This document shows positions 55,986 through 64,000 of a DNA stretch of 64,000 nucleotides, piece by piece. Location of the stretch: positions 1-64,000 of the forward strand of contig MPNB01000004.1 of assembly GCA_002238805.1 (NCBI GenBank). The letters run 5' to 3'. The stretch's first letter is position 1. Every line of letters begins with the position of its first letter. The position numbers and the translations under genes were made by a program. Origin of the DNA: Rhodothermaceae bacterium bin80 (GTDB lineage: Bacteria; Bacteroidota; Rhodothermia; Rhodothermales; Bin80). The notes beneath the pieces are model-generated. The model searched no databases. It saw nothing but the letters and a program-made list of their open reading frames with translations, and was not told the DNA's origin.

Positions 55986-56474
55986 GTATAGTAACCACTT
56001 CAACGACATTTTCTTTTCCGTCAGCTACCTTGATCCGACAGTCGTCACAATCCACCAAATGGTTTCAAGAACAGTCGGTCATTTCGGCCCTCAACAATCA
56101 GGAAGCATCCCTTGTAGAGTTGGTATTTCAACCGGATTGCATTAGCCGTACTGGTTGGCTTGCGATGCATCAGCCTTCGTTCCGACTGTGCAACTCAACG
56201 GCGAGATACTATCTGTCTCCGATAACCTTGGGCGAATGCGTGGCGACAATTGCTCGAAGTCGGAGAGCTTGCCATCTCTTCAAGCCACTGCTCTTGCCAA
56301 GCGAGTGGAGTGAGAATTCCGGCTCATCATGAGAATGAGGGGGTTACTCAACTCGCACAACAACAACCCGTAAAGCAGAACAAGTTCATGTTGTTCTCCT
56401 GAGGAGAGTTTCGCCAGATCCAGATTGGTACTGTCGTCCTTAGCGGCTAGCAATCCCTCGGCACTCACCGTCAC
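55985..56474 (-). pseudogene. Decayed AAA ATPase plus TOPRIM (DUF4435-like) gene
   Basis: On the minus strand 56474-56235 reads LAKLSSGEQHELVLLYGLLL then, after frameshifts, DEPEFSLH, WQEQWLEEMA and IVATHSPKVIGD: signature, Walker B and switch region of an AAA_15/21 ATPase. Further on (56118-55985) FLIVEGRNDRLFLKPF and KVADGKENVVEVVTI look like the start of a DUF4435 TOPRIM domain. This ATPase-TOPRIM order is that of PARIS-like systems. Stops and frameshifts throughout show it is dead. The N-terminus is missing, and the IS110 relic cuts the other end. Confidence 0.6.
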
Positions 56475-56647
56475 CTACTTGTGACTAAAGCGGGAGTTAA
56501 CAATTCTCTTGAGGATTAATACTTTTTCGTGACATCATCCCCCTCAATCCACATTCGTGCATTAATTTTGCTCAAATTGTAGCATTTCAGCTGTTTCTAA
56601 ATCCTTCCAACTGTGTGTAAGACCGTGAGAAATCAACTAATACGGCA

Positions 56648-56977
56648 ATGCACACATTCTTCCAGAGAGCACTATACCTATCGGTTGCAACCGCGATAGC
56701 GACTGCAACAATTTTATTTCCGGTCGTGGCCGATGCCAGCGGCATCGGAGGCGTCCGGGTTGCAACTTCCACGGTATCCAAGATCGTGGGGTTATTGACC
56801 GGCGATCTTGCTACCGCGGCATTTCTTTTGATCATTGTTCTGGGCGGACTCGCCTGGTGGATAACCCGGTCCAGTCGCGCCGGCGAAATCCTCGGCCGTA
56901 CGGTGTTGGGGGCGGTGATCATTTTCGGGGCCGTTCAGATCAGTGAGTTCTTTTCTTTTCAGGGGGCGGTTATCTGA
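56648..56977 (+). CDS. trbC: Conjugal pilin TrbC (VirB2 family)
   Basis: 109 aa: signal segment (LYLSVATAIATATILFPVVADA), then two hydrophobic helices (AAFLLIIVLGGLAWWI; TVLGAVIIFGAVQI), the usual layout of TrbC/VirB2 pilins. First gene of the mating-pair module, 170 bp after the defence relics. The stop overlaps the trbD start by one base. Confidence 0.85.
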   Translation: MHTFFQRALYLSVATAIATATILFPVVADASGIGGVRVATSTVSKIVGLLTGDLATAAFLLIIVLGGLAWWITRSSRAGEILGRTVLGAVIIFGAVQISEFFSFQGAVI

Positions 56978-57306
56978 TGTCTGCTGTAGACAAAGCACTG
57001 GACGCAGCCCCTGTACATGTATCGCTCCAGCGGCGACCGAGCATGGGTGGACTGCCGCAGGACGCGTTCCTCTTACTAACGCTGGTCATGGTGACCATGG
57101 GCATCGCTGCTCGTCTGGATCCCAAGGTACTGGCGGGCTGTGCACTCGCATACGTCATACTCCTCCCATTCCTGCGGAAGTTATTCGAAAAAGATCCATT
57201 CTTTATGGTTGTGGTTCCGCGGGCGCTGAGGTACGCTCCTCGTTACCCTCGACAGGCAAGGGAAGTGAAGCGTCGCTGGCGTGATAGAGTTTTGAGGCGG
57301 CGCTGA
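56977..57306 (+). CDS. trbD: Conjugal transfer protein TrbD (VirB3 family)
   Basis: 109 aa with one or two membrane helices (FLLLTLVMVTMGIAA; ALAYVILLPFLRKLF) and a basic C-terminus, matching TrbD/VirB3 in size, order and pattern (start ...VHVSLQRRPSMGGLPQD). The frame overlaps trbC and trbE by one base on each side, so all three are coupled. Confidence 0.83.
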   Translation: MSAVDKALDAAPVHVSLQRRPSMGGLPQDAFLLLTLVMVTMGIAARLDPKVLAGCALAYVILLPFLRKLFEKDPFFMVVVPRALRYAPRYPRQAREVKRRWRDRVLRRR

Positions 57307-59732
57307 TGGATCCATTAACTTTTGGACTAGGCACACTAACCGGTGCCGGTACAGCCTGGTTTGTGAATCGCCTGCACCGCTTGCGCACCCCCACCGAAGG
57401 GCTCGGTGACCTGTTAGGCTGGGCATTCCTGATAGACGAAGGTGTCATCCTGATGAAGGACGGATCCTTTTTGTCTGGATTTGAGCTTGATCCCCCCGAT
57501 CTGGAAACCACGACTGCCGCCGAAGCCAATAGCGTGGCGGATACGGTCCACGATATGCTAATGCTTCTGGGTGAGGGTTATGGGCTTGAAGTGAATGTGC
57601 ATCGGTACCACAGCACTACTTATCCTCTGCACGGTCGACACAGTTTTCCTACGGTCTCCCTTCGCGCGATGGAGCGCGAGCGCCGCAGGCAGTACTGGGA
57701 GAAAGGGAACCACTACAGCCTCCGGCGGACGGTCCTCATCACACACACACCTCCGCGTGAACTTTGGTCACGTTGGGAAGCCCCTATGATCCAGAGTGCT
57801 CAGAAGGGCCTCGACTACGCACATATACTTGCTGGGTTCAAGCAAACGGTTAAAGAAGTGCGCGCACTCCTGGGAAGCAGGTTCACAGTTAAATCTCTCA
57901 GCAGCACGGGCCTCCTGACCGAATGTCATCGTACACTGACCGACCATAGTGACCAGGTTTTATCGCCTCCGCACAGCTACCTCAGCCATGCACTGGCATC
58001 TGATGATTTTCAGACCGGGTTCTATCCGGTCATTGGAGGAGAGCATGTATTTGTGAGTACAATCACCTCACTCGGATCCCATACGAATGTGGGAGATGGG
58101 ATTTTCTTTAATCGTATCGAGGGCGAGGGGCGGTGGCACATGCGATTTACTGGTCTCAGTCGTCATGCGGCAGGTCGTCGTATTCGGCGTCTGCAGACCA
58201 GTTGGTTTCACCAGCGACGCGGACTGCGGAAGCTGATTGCTCCCGGTGAAGAGGGTTTTGAAGATATGGACGCCGTGGCCATGCAACAGGAATCCGCTTC
58301 TGCACATGCAGAGTCTGCCAGTGGTCGCGTACGATTTGGATACTTCACCAATGCTTTCGTGCTGCGTGATGAACAGATGCAGCGCGGTTTAGCGCGCAGC
58401 CAGACACTCTTACAGGCCTTGCGTGATCAGGGTTACACCTGCGCTTTAGAAACGATCAATGCCACTGATGCCTTTATTGGAACGCTCCCCGGTCATGGAT
58501 ACGCGAACCTTCGCCGTCCGCTTCTATCCAGTCGTAATGTTGCCCATCTCTTTCCTGTTTCGGCGCCATGGAGAGGGCGGGCGAAGTGCCCGAACCCGCT
58601 TTTCCCGGATCGTAGTCCGGCGCTGGCCTGTGCGCGAACGCCGGGCCGCGTACCCTTTATGGTCAATCTTCACCAGGGGGATGTTGGGCATACACTGGTT
58701 ATTGGAGCTACCGGTGCGGGCAAGAGCGTACTCGTCGGATGGTTGGCGCTCAATTTTCTGCGCTATGCAAAGAGCCGCGTCCACATATTCGATGTAGGGC
58801 TGTCACATGAAGTGCCTTGTCTTGCTGCGGGTGGGATCCATTTCGCATTCGGTGAGACCGGCGCCCGTCCATTGCAACCCCTTCGTCATATTGATGAGGA
58901 GGCGGAAAGGTTGTGGGCACTGGCCTGGCTGGATACGGTCTACGACCTTGCCAATGAGCTGCCGGATGCAGAGGGTCGGCTATCCCTCGCGGAAACGCTC
59001 AATCTGTTGAGTCAATCAGCAGCGGAGCATCGAACACTGTCAGCCCTCCATCTTATCCTGCCGCAGCCACTGAAGAGTACTATTGCCAGATACACGATGG
59101 ATGGCCCCTATGGTGCGCTGTTTGACGGCAATGACTCGCCGGTTTCTTCATCGCGCATGCAAGTCTACGAACTGGGTCATGTACTTGATCAGGGCGACGC
59201 GGTCGTTGTGCCGCTGCTTCTGGCACTGTTCCGCACCATCGAACGCAAACTAGATGGCAACCCGACTCTCATCATAATTGAGGAAGCCTGGGCCGCGTTA
59301 CTGCGGTCACGCTTCGCAGAGCGAATCAAGGCTTGGCTCCTGACGCTTCGCAAACGTAATGCAGCGGTCCTTTTGGTCGCGCACTCTCCCGCACAGATTG
59401 CGATGCTGCCTAATGCTGCTCTGATCACAGAGTCATGCCCAACGAAGATTATTCTGCCGAACCCGGAGGCACGGACTCCAGAGGGTACATCAATGTATCG
59501 TGCGCTGGACCTAAGTGCGCGTGCAATCGAGGTCATTGCTTCGGCAAAACCAAAGTGTGATTACCTCTACAAGAGCCCCCAGGGCAGTCGACTCTTCGAG
59601 CTCAATCTTGGGCGGGTTGCGCGCACGTTACTCATGCCGCTGCCCGGTATGAGCGCCGAAGTATCCCGTGCTCAAATACGATCGGCAATGCGTGAGCATG
59701 GAGAGGATTTTCTTAACCACATACAATACTGA
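57306..59732 (+). CDS. trbE: Conjugal transfer ATPase TrbE (VirB4 family)
   Basis: 808 aa T4SS ATPase that powers pilus assembly. The N-terminal VirB4 domain is followed by Walker A VIGATGAGKSVLVGWL near residue 468 and Walker B TLIIIEEAWAALLRS near residue 660, and a C-terminal AHSPAQIAML motif. Length and order are normal for TrbE. trbJ begins 4 nt after it. Confidence 0.95.
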   Translation: MDPLTFGLGTLTGAGTAWFVNRLHRLRTPTEGLGDLLGWAFLIDEGVILMKDGSFLSGFELDPPDLETTTAAEANSVADTVHDMLMLLGEGYGLEVNVHRYHSTTYPLHGRHSFPTVSLRAMERERRRQYWEKGNHYSLRRTVLITHTPPRELWSRWEAPMIQSAQKGLDYAHILAGFKQTVKEVRALLGSRFTVKSLSSTGLLTECHRTLTDHSDQVLSPPHSYLSHALASDDFQTGFYPVIGGEHVFVSTITSLGSHTNVGDGIFFNRIEGEGRWHMRFTGLSRHAAGRRIRRLQTSWFHQRRGLRKLIAPGEEGFEDMDAVAMQQESASAHAESASGRVRFGYFTNAFVLRDEQMQRGLARSQTLLQALRDQGYTCALETINATDAFIGTLPGHGYANLRRPLLSSRNVAHLFPVSAPWRGRAKCPNPLFPDRSPALACARTPGRVPFMVNLHQGDVGHTLVIGATGAGKSVLVGWLALNFLRYAKSRVHIFDVGLSHEVPCLAAGGIHFAFGETGARPLQPLRHIDEEAERLWALAWLDTVYDLANELPDAEGRLSLAETLNLLSQSAAEHRTLSALHLILPQPLKSTIARYTMDGPYGALFDGNDSPVSSSRMQVYELGHVLDQGDAVVVPLLLALFRTIERKLDGNPTLIIIEEAWAALLRSRFAERIKAWLLTLRKRNAAVLLVAHSPAQIAMLPNAALITESCPTKIILPNPEARTPEGTSMYRALDLSARAIEVIASAKPKCDYLYKSPQGSRLFELNLGRVARTLLMPLPGMSAEVSRAQIRSAMREHGEDFLNHIQY

Positions 59733-59736
59733 GCTG

Positions 59737-60480
59737 ATGAAAAGACTCATTCTATCTCTTTTGGTCGTTGCGAGTGCAACCGTGGCACGTGCACAGATCC
59801 CCGTTGTCGATGTGGCCTCCTTGGCGCAGGCAGCTGCTACAGTGATTGAATTGCGTAATCAGGTGGACCTGTTATTGAAGGAGGTTGCTCTGGCAGAAGA
59901 AATCAGGCATAATGCAGAGAGCCACCTGCGCCGGTATGAGCGTGCATTGGCAAAGCGGGGCATCATTCCATCCAAATCATTGGGTACCCAGGTTGATCAT
60001 ATTCAGCAGGCGTATCAGGTCCCGGGCAGCATTACCTGGAGTAATCCCGGAGCATTGGAAGACGCTTTTCTGATGTATGAAGATCCGCCAAACCCGCTGC
60101 AGTCCCAGCGGGATGCAGACGAGAAAACTATGGCCACAATGCAGGGCACACTCGCGTCCCTGCAGGCCCACAGTGCATCTTTAGCACAGGCCCACGAAGA
60201 GCTTGAACGCTTCAAGACTGAGATCCAGCGCGCTAAAGAGCCACAGCAAATGCGCGATGTGCAGGCTAACCTTCAGATCATGCATGCTCGTGAGCTGTTG
60301 CTCAACCGCCAGGCTTTAATGACGCTTACCAACATGGAGGCAGTCCGTGCTGCGGATGCTGTCAGCCAGGAAGCACAGGAGCGCATGCGCTATGATGCTT
60401 TTGTTGGAGGGGCAGAATGGTTGGGTAATCCCAATCAGTACAGGGTCAAACGCTTCCTCAAAATGCCCAACCATCCATAA
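59737..60480 (+). CDS. trbJ: Conjugal transfer protein TrbJ (VirB5 family)
   Basis: 247 aa from the ATG at 59737: signal peptide (LILSLLVVASATVARA) and then a mostly helical, Gln/Glu-rich periplasmic protein (VIELRNQVDLLLKEVALAEE, a coiled coil at residues 150-195). TrbJ/VirB5 proteins are minor pilus components. A 23-codon longer frame lies inside trbE and lacks a good signal. Confidence 0.85.
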   Translation: MKRLILSLLVVASATVARAQIPVVDVASLAQAAATVIELRNQVDLLLKEVALAEEIRHNAESHLRRYERALAKRGIIPSKSLGTQVDHIQQAYQVPGSITWSNPGALEDAFLMYEDPPNPLQSQRDADEKTMATMQGTLASLQAHSASLAQAHEELERFKTEIQRAKEPQQMRDVQANLQIMHARELLLNRQALMTLTNMEAVRAADAVSQEAQERMRYDAFVGGAEWLGNPNQYRVKRFLKMPNHP

Positions 60481-60573
60481 CAGATCACTTCCTGGAGGGG
60501 CACGGTGCAATAGATCGGACGCCATTCAGATTGGTCTTCGCACCGTGCCCTTCGAGGAAGTAGCCCACGATTC

Positions 60574-61482
60574 ATGCAGGTACAACAGGCCATGCAAGGC
60601 TGTGCACCCACGATGTTTTTCGATTGTGCACAGGAGATCTTTCGACTCACAACAGAGGCGTGGCTTACCCGTGCACTGGATGCAGCGCAGACGCTCTTTC
60701 TTAGTCTTGCACTCTTGGAGATTGTCGTGACCGGTTATATGGTCTGGATTGGGCGCAATAAACAGGGCGGAGATCTTATCAGCCAGTTCGCACTCAAGAT
60801 CGGGCTACTGGCGTTTGTGCTCGGGCTCCTTTCCACCTACCACAGGTGGTTGCCCATGATTGTCCAGGGATTTGGAGAAACTGCAGTCTACATTGGTGGA
60901 AGCAATGTTACACACCTGTCACCAACCCATCTCCTGAACATTGGACTGAGCATGTTGCTGAGTGTGATGCAGTCTGTGGGATTGGTTTCTGACCTTGTGA
61001 CCTCTCTTGCCGTGATCCCTGGGCTCATTATGCTTTTATGTTTCGTGGCGCTTGCGGCACATCTTCTTGTTGCCATGATAGAGAGCTATGTAGTTGTGAC
61101 AGGAGGGCTCTTATTTGTTGGATTCATGGCTTTTCGAGGGACGGCTCCGCTCGGTGAAGGATACCTGAAATACGTGGTTTACGTCGGAGTCAAGCTATTT
61201 TTCATCATTCTGATAGCGAGCGTCGCCGCATCAATCGGTGACGATATGGTTGCACTGCTGCAATCCTATGACAATCTGTGGTTGGAATCCTTCGAGCAGC
61301 TTTTTTCCGGTAATCCCGGCGGGGCAGCTAATGCGGTTTCTTCGCGGCTGGGGTTTCTGTGGTCAACTACGGCGGTAGCCATTCTACTGGCAGGATTGGG
61401 GTTATACATGCCGGGGCGGATTGCAACGCAGCTTAGCCAAGGCCTTACCATAAACTTCAAAAAAGCACTGGAGCGTCTGTAA
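60574..61482 (+). CDS. trbL: Conjugal transfer membrane protein TrbL (VirB6 family)
   Basis: 302 aa with a Cys pair near the N-terminus and at least five transmembrane segments, including ALLEIVVTGYMVWIG-type, LALKIGLLAFVLGLL-type, AVIPGLIMLLCFVALAAHLL and FFIILIASVAASI. Typical of TrbL/VirB6 inner-membrane channel proteins. The 93-bp gap after trbJ holds no ORF large enough for TrbK. The last base overlaps trbF. Confidence 0.85.
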   Translation: MQVQQAMQGCAPTMFFDCAQEIFRLTTEAWLTRALDAAQTLFLSLALLEIVVTGYMVWIGRNKQGGDLISQFALKIGLLAFVLGLLSTYHRWLPMIVQGFGETAVYIGGSNVTHLSPTHLLNIGLSMLLSVMQSVGLVSDLVTSLAVIPGLIMLLCFVALAAHLLVAMIESYVVVTGGLLFVGFMAFRGTAPLGEGYLKYVVYVGVKLFFIILIASVAASIGDDMVALLQSYDNLWLESFEQLFSGNPGGAANAVSSRLGFLWSTTAVAILLAGLGLYMPGRIATQLSQGLTINFKKALERL

Positions 61483-62144
61483 TGGCACAGGAGGGACATC
61501 CTTATTTGGATGGACGATACGCTTTCGAGCGGCTTTTCGGCGACCTTGCAAGAGGCAAGCGCTCATGGCAATCAGTCGCATTCATTGCATTGTTATTGAA
61601 TCTTGTCCTGACCGTAGGTTACGTGTATCTGGCTTCTCAACACAAGGTGGTGCCTTATGTAGTGGAGTTGGATGCATTGGGGGAGATGCGTGCAGCAGGG
61701 CGGCTCTCTGTACGTGATATCCCCGAACGGGCAATTACCGCTGTTCTGCGCCGCTTTGTGCACAACTTGCGAACGGTACCTACCGACACCCGTCTGCTGA
61801 ACGTGCGTCTGCAGGATGCACACACACATGTACATGGTCGTGCAGCGAAGACCCTTGTAACCGATCTGGAGCGTGATCGTGAAAACCTGGAGCGCATGCT
61901 CCAGCGTGGAGATACGCGCTACGTGGAGGAGATCAGCAGCGTCCTGAAAGTGCCCGGTGAGGGCATACTCTATCGGGTATCCTGGCGGGAGCTTACCAGG
62001 ATCGGGCATGAGGAAAGCGTATCGTCTTATGAAGGTCATTTCCAGGTTCGTGTTGAGCCTGCCGAAGACGAAGATGTGCTCAGTAGTAATCCATTGGGCA
62101 TCTACATCATGGACTACACCCTAACGCAGGTCAGTACACTGTAA
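61482..62144 (+). CDS. trbF: Conjugal transfer protein TrbF (VirB8 family)
   Basis: 220 aa: short cytoplasmic N-terminus (YLDGRYAFERLFGDLARGKR), one transmembrane helix (IALLLNLVLTVGYVYLA) and a periplasmic VirB8-like domain (VVPYVVELDALGEMRAAGRL ... YRVSWRELTRIG, ending IMDYTLTQVSTL). Bridges the inner-membrane channel to the outer parts. trbG and trbI, which usually follow, are not found before the mobilisation genes. Confidence 0.88.
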   Translation: MAQEGHPYLDGRYAFERLFGDLARGKRSWQSVAFIALLLNLVLTVGYVYLASQHKVVPYVVELDALGEMRAAGRLSVRDIPERAITAVLRRFVHNLRTVPTDTRLLNVRLQDAHTHVHGRAAKTLVTDLERDRENLERMLQRGDTRYVEEISSVLKVPGEGILYRVSWRELTRIGHEESVSSYEGHFQVRVEPAEDEDVLSSNPLGIYIMDYTLTQVSTL

Positions 62145-62300
62145 CCAGCATGTAAATGAGTCCTAAAGGCCTGACGGTTTTTGATGTAATTGTTAGCCTT
62201 CGCCTGTCAATCAGGTCAGCTCCGGTGCTTGCCCGGATGCAGCAGTTCGTGCGCTTCAATCAGCCAGTATTCCCTGCGACCAGAACGTGTACATCAGATC

Positions 62301-62582
62301 ATGGATAAGCGGAGGCGCTCAATCAGAGTTTCAGTACGGATGACAACAGACGAGAAACGAGCGTTGGAGCGCAGAGCGCAAGCTTTGGGCGTAAGTATTC
62401 CTGTATTTTTGCGGGGAATAGGAATAAACCCCCAGCGAAGCACCGAAGAGATTCTCGCACGTGAGTGGGTGTCTGTTGCACTCCAGCTTCGAAAGATACA
62501 GTCGGATGGTTCAGAGAAGCAGCAGATACAGGAAATCCTGGAGCAGATAAAGCTTTTGATTGCACAGACGATTTCCAGGTAG
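62301..62582 (+). CDS. MobC-like ribbon-helix-helix mobilisation protein
   Basis: 93 aa from the ATG at 62301: basic start, then SIRVSVRMTTDEKRALERRAQALGVSIPVFLR, a ribbon-helix-helix plus MobC-like pattern, and a C-terminal helix. MobC proteins nick-site-bind next to the relaxase. It precedes the relaxase by 46 bp. The true start is taken at MDKRRRS, since the upstream codons read poorly. Confidence 0.75.
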   Translation: MDKRRRSIRVSVRMTTDEKRALERRAQALGVSIPVFLRGIGINPQRSTEEILAREWVSVALQLRKIQSDGSEKQQIQEILEQIKLLIAQTISR

Positions 62583-62628
62583 CGTGGTTGGATTTATGCA
62601 GGATACAGACATTTTGCGAGGTTATTAG

Positions 62629-63627
62629 ATGATCTGTAGAAGTAGATTTGTTCATAGTTTTCGCGGTGTTGCCCGCTATCTGGAAACCCCAAAGTCTCAT
62701 CGGGAAGATCAGGTACGCGTTGCCTGGATCGAAGCACGCAACGTTGTCTCTGACGATAATCTTAGCGTCGCCTCCCGGGAAATGACGTTAGTTGCGGCGG
62801 GTAGCCTCCGTGTCAAACGCCCGTGCCTGCACTTATCTGTTTCCTGGGCACCGGAGGATAATCCTTCCAGGGCCCAAATGACAGAAGTATCGGATCGTAT
62901 ACTGGCATCGCTCAAACTGAACGAGCACCAGGCAATGCTCGTTGCGCATGGAGATGAGCACTATGCACATCTTCATGTCATGGCGAATCGTGTGCACCCG
63001 ATAACGCGCATCCCCCGTCGGCAGACATTCTTCTACCGTGAAATTCAGGAGACGCTGCGCAAGACCGAACGCGAAATGAATTTCCGCGAAACACCAGGCC
63101 ATCAGTATCAGCTGCCCGGACAAAGCGCCCCCGACCCTAGAGAATCCCTTTCAAAGCGGGCTCTCAAGGCTACACAGTCAAGGGGAGAAATACCCTTCCA
63201 ACTACTTGTTCGTGATGCAGCGGAGGCGGATTTTGATGCTGCTCAGAGCTGGAAAGATCTACATACACGACTCGAGGGGCATGGGTTGAAGCTTATTCCC
63301 CGTGGTACTGGTCTCGTGGTAACCGACGGTCACGAATACGCCAAGTGCAGCAGCGTTGCCAGAGATGCATCTCTGCGCAAACTGGAGGCGCGGTTCAATG
63401 CGCCATGGAGTAGTGCAGAGAAGTGCTCCCTCGACCATAGCATCCAGAGGCTCGGACAGGTCATGTCGAAGGACTTGACGGCTTCAAGCAAGCGCACACT
63501 GGTAAAGGAGTTCATTCGTTTGGATGCCCAGACGGGTGGATTAAAGACCAGATTAACCCGGGCGGTCTATGATTCGCTCAGAACGTTGGCCAACGATGAA
63601 CAGCAGCGGAGAGACCTCGGGCGCTGA
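62629..63627 (+). CDS. Relaxase (MobA/VirD2 type)
   Basis: 332 aa. The N-terminal relaxase domain has a candidate Tyr in FRGVARYLETPK (residue about 17), PCLHLSVSWAPEDNPS (motif II-like), and the HUH pair in GDEHYAHLHVMANRVHP (motif III). A C-terminal extension with SLSKRALKATQSRGEIPF follows. It nicks oriT and pilots the strand to the T4SS. oriT should lie just upstream, around 62145-62300, but I could not define a nic site. Confidence 0.85.
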   Translation: MICRSRFVHSFRGVARYLETPKSHREDQVRVAWIEARNVVSDDNLSVASREMTLVAAGSLRVKRPCLHLSVSWAPEDNPSRAQMTEVSDRILASLKLNEHQAMLVAHGDEHYAHLHVMANRVHPITRIPRRQTFFYREIQETLRKTEREMNFRETPGHQYQLPGQSAPDPRESLSKRALKATQSRGEIPFQLLVRDAAEADFDAAQSWKDLHTRLEGHGLKLIPRGTGLVVTDGHEYAKCSSVARDASLRKLEARFNAPWSSAEKCSLDHSIQRLGQVMSKDLTASSKRTLVKEFIRLDAQTGGLKTRLTRAVYDSLRTLANDEQQRRDLGR

Positions 63628-63958
63628 ACCACTTAGCCTGCGCGAGCGCACGGCAAACGCCACGACAGCGCATATCCGTAAGGAACTGGCGCCGGTCATT
63701 ACAACATTAGAGAAAAATCAGGAGGAGCTACAGTCCTGTACACGCCAGACAAAGCTGCTGCTGGAAATGCAGCAGCAACCTTGGAGAAAAGCGGGTGCCA
63801 TGTTGTGGGGTATGGTGATGGGTGCACTCATATTCGCATTTCTGCAGCCTCGGGTCAAGCACTCCGGCAATGCCTGTACACTGGGGGGTAAGGTATTGAC
63901 GGAATGGTCAAAACTCTCTGCCGCAGAACGTGCTGTGATTGAGAAAATTATTGAATAA
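63596..63958 (+). CDS. Predicted membrane protein of the mobilisation module
   Basis: About 120 aa from the ATG at 63596, overlapping the relaxase end by 32 bp. A helical, charged N-terminal half (RERTANATTAHIRKEL, then a Gln-rich coiled coil) is followed by one transmembrane segment (AGAMLWGMVMGALIFAFLQP) and a short tail. No family recognised; position suggests a mobilisation accessory protein (MobB/MbeB-like in layout only). Confidence 0.6.
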   Translation: MNSSGETSGAEPLSLRERTANATTAHIRKELAPVITTLEKNQEELQSCTRQTKLLLEMQQQPWRKAGAMLWGMVMGALIFAFLQPRVKHSGNACTLGGKVLTEWSKLSAAERAVIEKIIE

Positions 63959-64000
63959 TGCCTAACAGAGAACCACGTATTTTCGGTTTTTTGCTTTTTC
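63958..64000 (+). CDS. Start of a further gene, cut by the window edge
   Basis: An ATG overlaps the upstream TAA (TAATG) and opens MPNREPRIFGFLLF, running off the window. A hydrophobic N-terminus after a relaxase would fit a VirD4/TraG-type coupling protein, but 14 residues cannot show this. Confidence 0.45.
   Translation, partial: MPNREPRIFGFLLF

Overview
The window looks like a chromosomal segment from the Bacteroidota/Rhodothermota side of the bacterial tree. This is inferred from gene content only: a type IX secretion (T9SS) cargo protein with a C-terminal sorting domain next to a PorV-like protein, large carboxypeptidase-regulatory-domain TonB receptors, a DUF5683-type protein, a zapA-rny neighbourhood, and weak Shine-Dalgarno sequences. 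No ribosomal RNA is present to confirm it.

Layout. 0-1 kb: an IS1595 relic. 1-14.5 kb: housekeeping genes. rdgB and glyS lie on opposite strands, followed by a long leftward series that runs tRNA-Val, infC, rpmI, rplT, a predicted Phe leader peptide with attenuator, pheS, pheT, a coiled-coil protein, zapA, a 6S RNA candidate, two tandem RNase Y paralogues and a lipoprotein dipeptidase. 14.6-19 kb: a DUF5683 protein, a TonB receptor and an aldo/keto reductase. 19.3-28.8 kb: an eroded accessory region. It holds an antitoxin with a broken toxin, two group II intron relics, a repeat-rich lipoprotein, a FadL-type porin, a truncated lipoprotein, a 173-bp direct repeat, a frameshifted SAM hydrolase and an intact IS1380 transposase.

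29-48.5 kb: housekeeping genes tatA, gatA, sucD and engB, then a surface and secretion group (TonB receptor, T9SS cargo, PorV). This is followed by an initiator tRNA gene split by a group I intron, a serine block (DUF1015-serA-serC), the proton-translocating transhydrogenase (pntA, pntAb, pntB) and a hotdog thioesterase.

48.8-56.5 kb: a defence island. It has an AAA ATPase with a DUF4276 TOPRIM-like partner, and a DNA methyltransferase coupled to a GHKL ATPase carrying a nuclease-like domain. Relics of two IS110 transposases and of a second ATPase/TOPRIM system lie around them. 56.6-64 kb: a conjugative module (trbC, D, E, J, L, F, a MobC-like protein, a relaxase, a membrane protein and the start of a further gene) that runs off the window.

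The strongest unusual signals are the group I intron in tRNA-fMet (41.2-41.5 kb), the pheST attenuator with a Phe-Phe-Phe leader (13.1-13.2 kb), the RNase Y duplication with an expanded 21-residue repeat coiled coil (4.5-8.6 kb), and the methyltransferase/GHKL-nuclease pair (52-55.6 kb).
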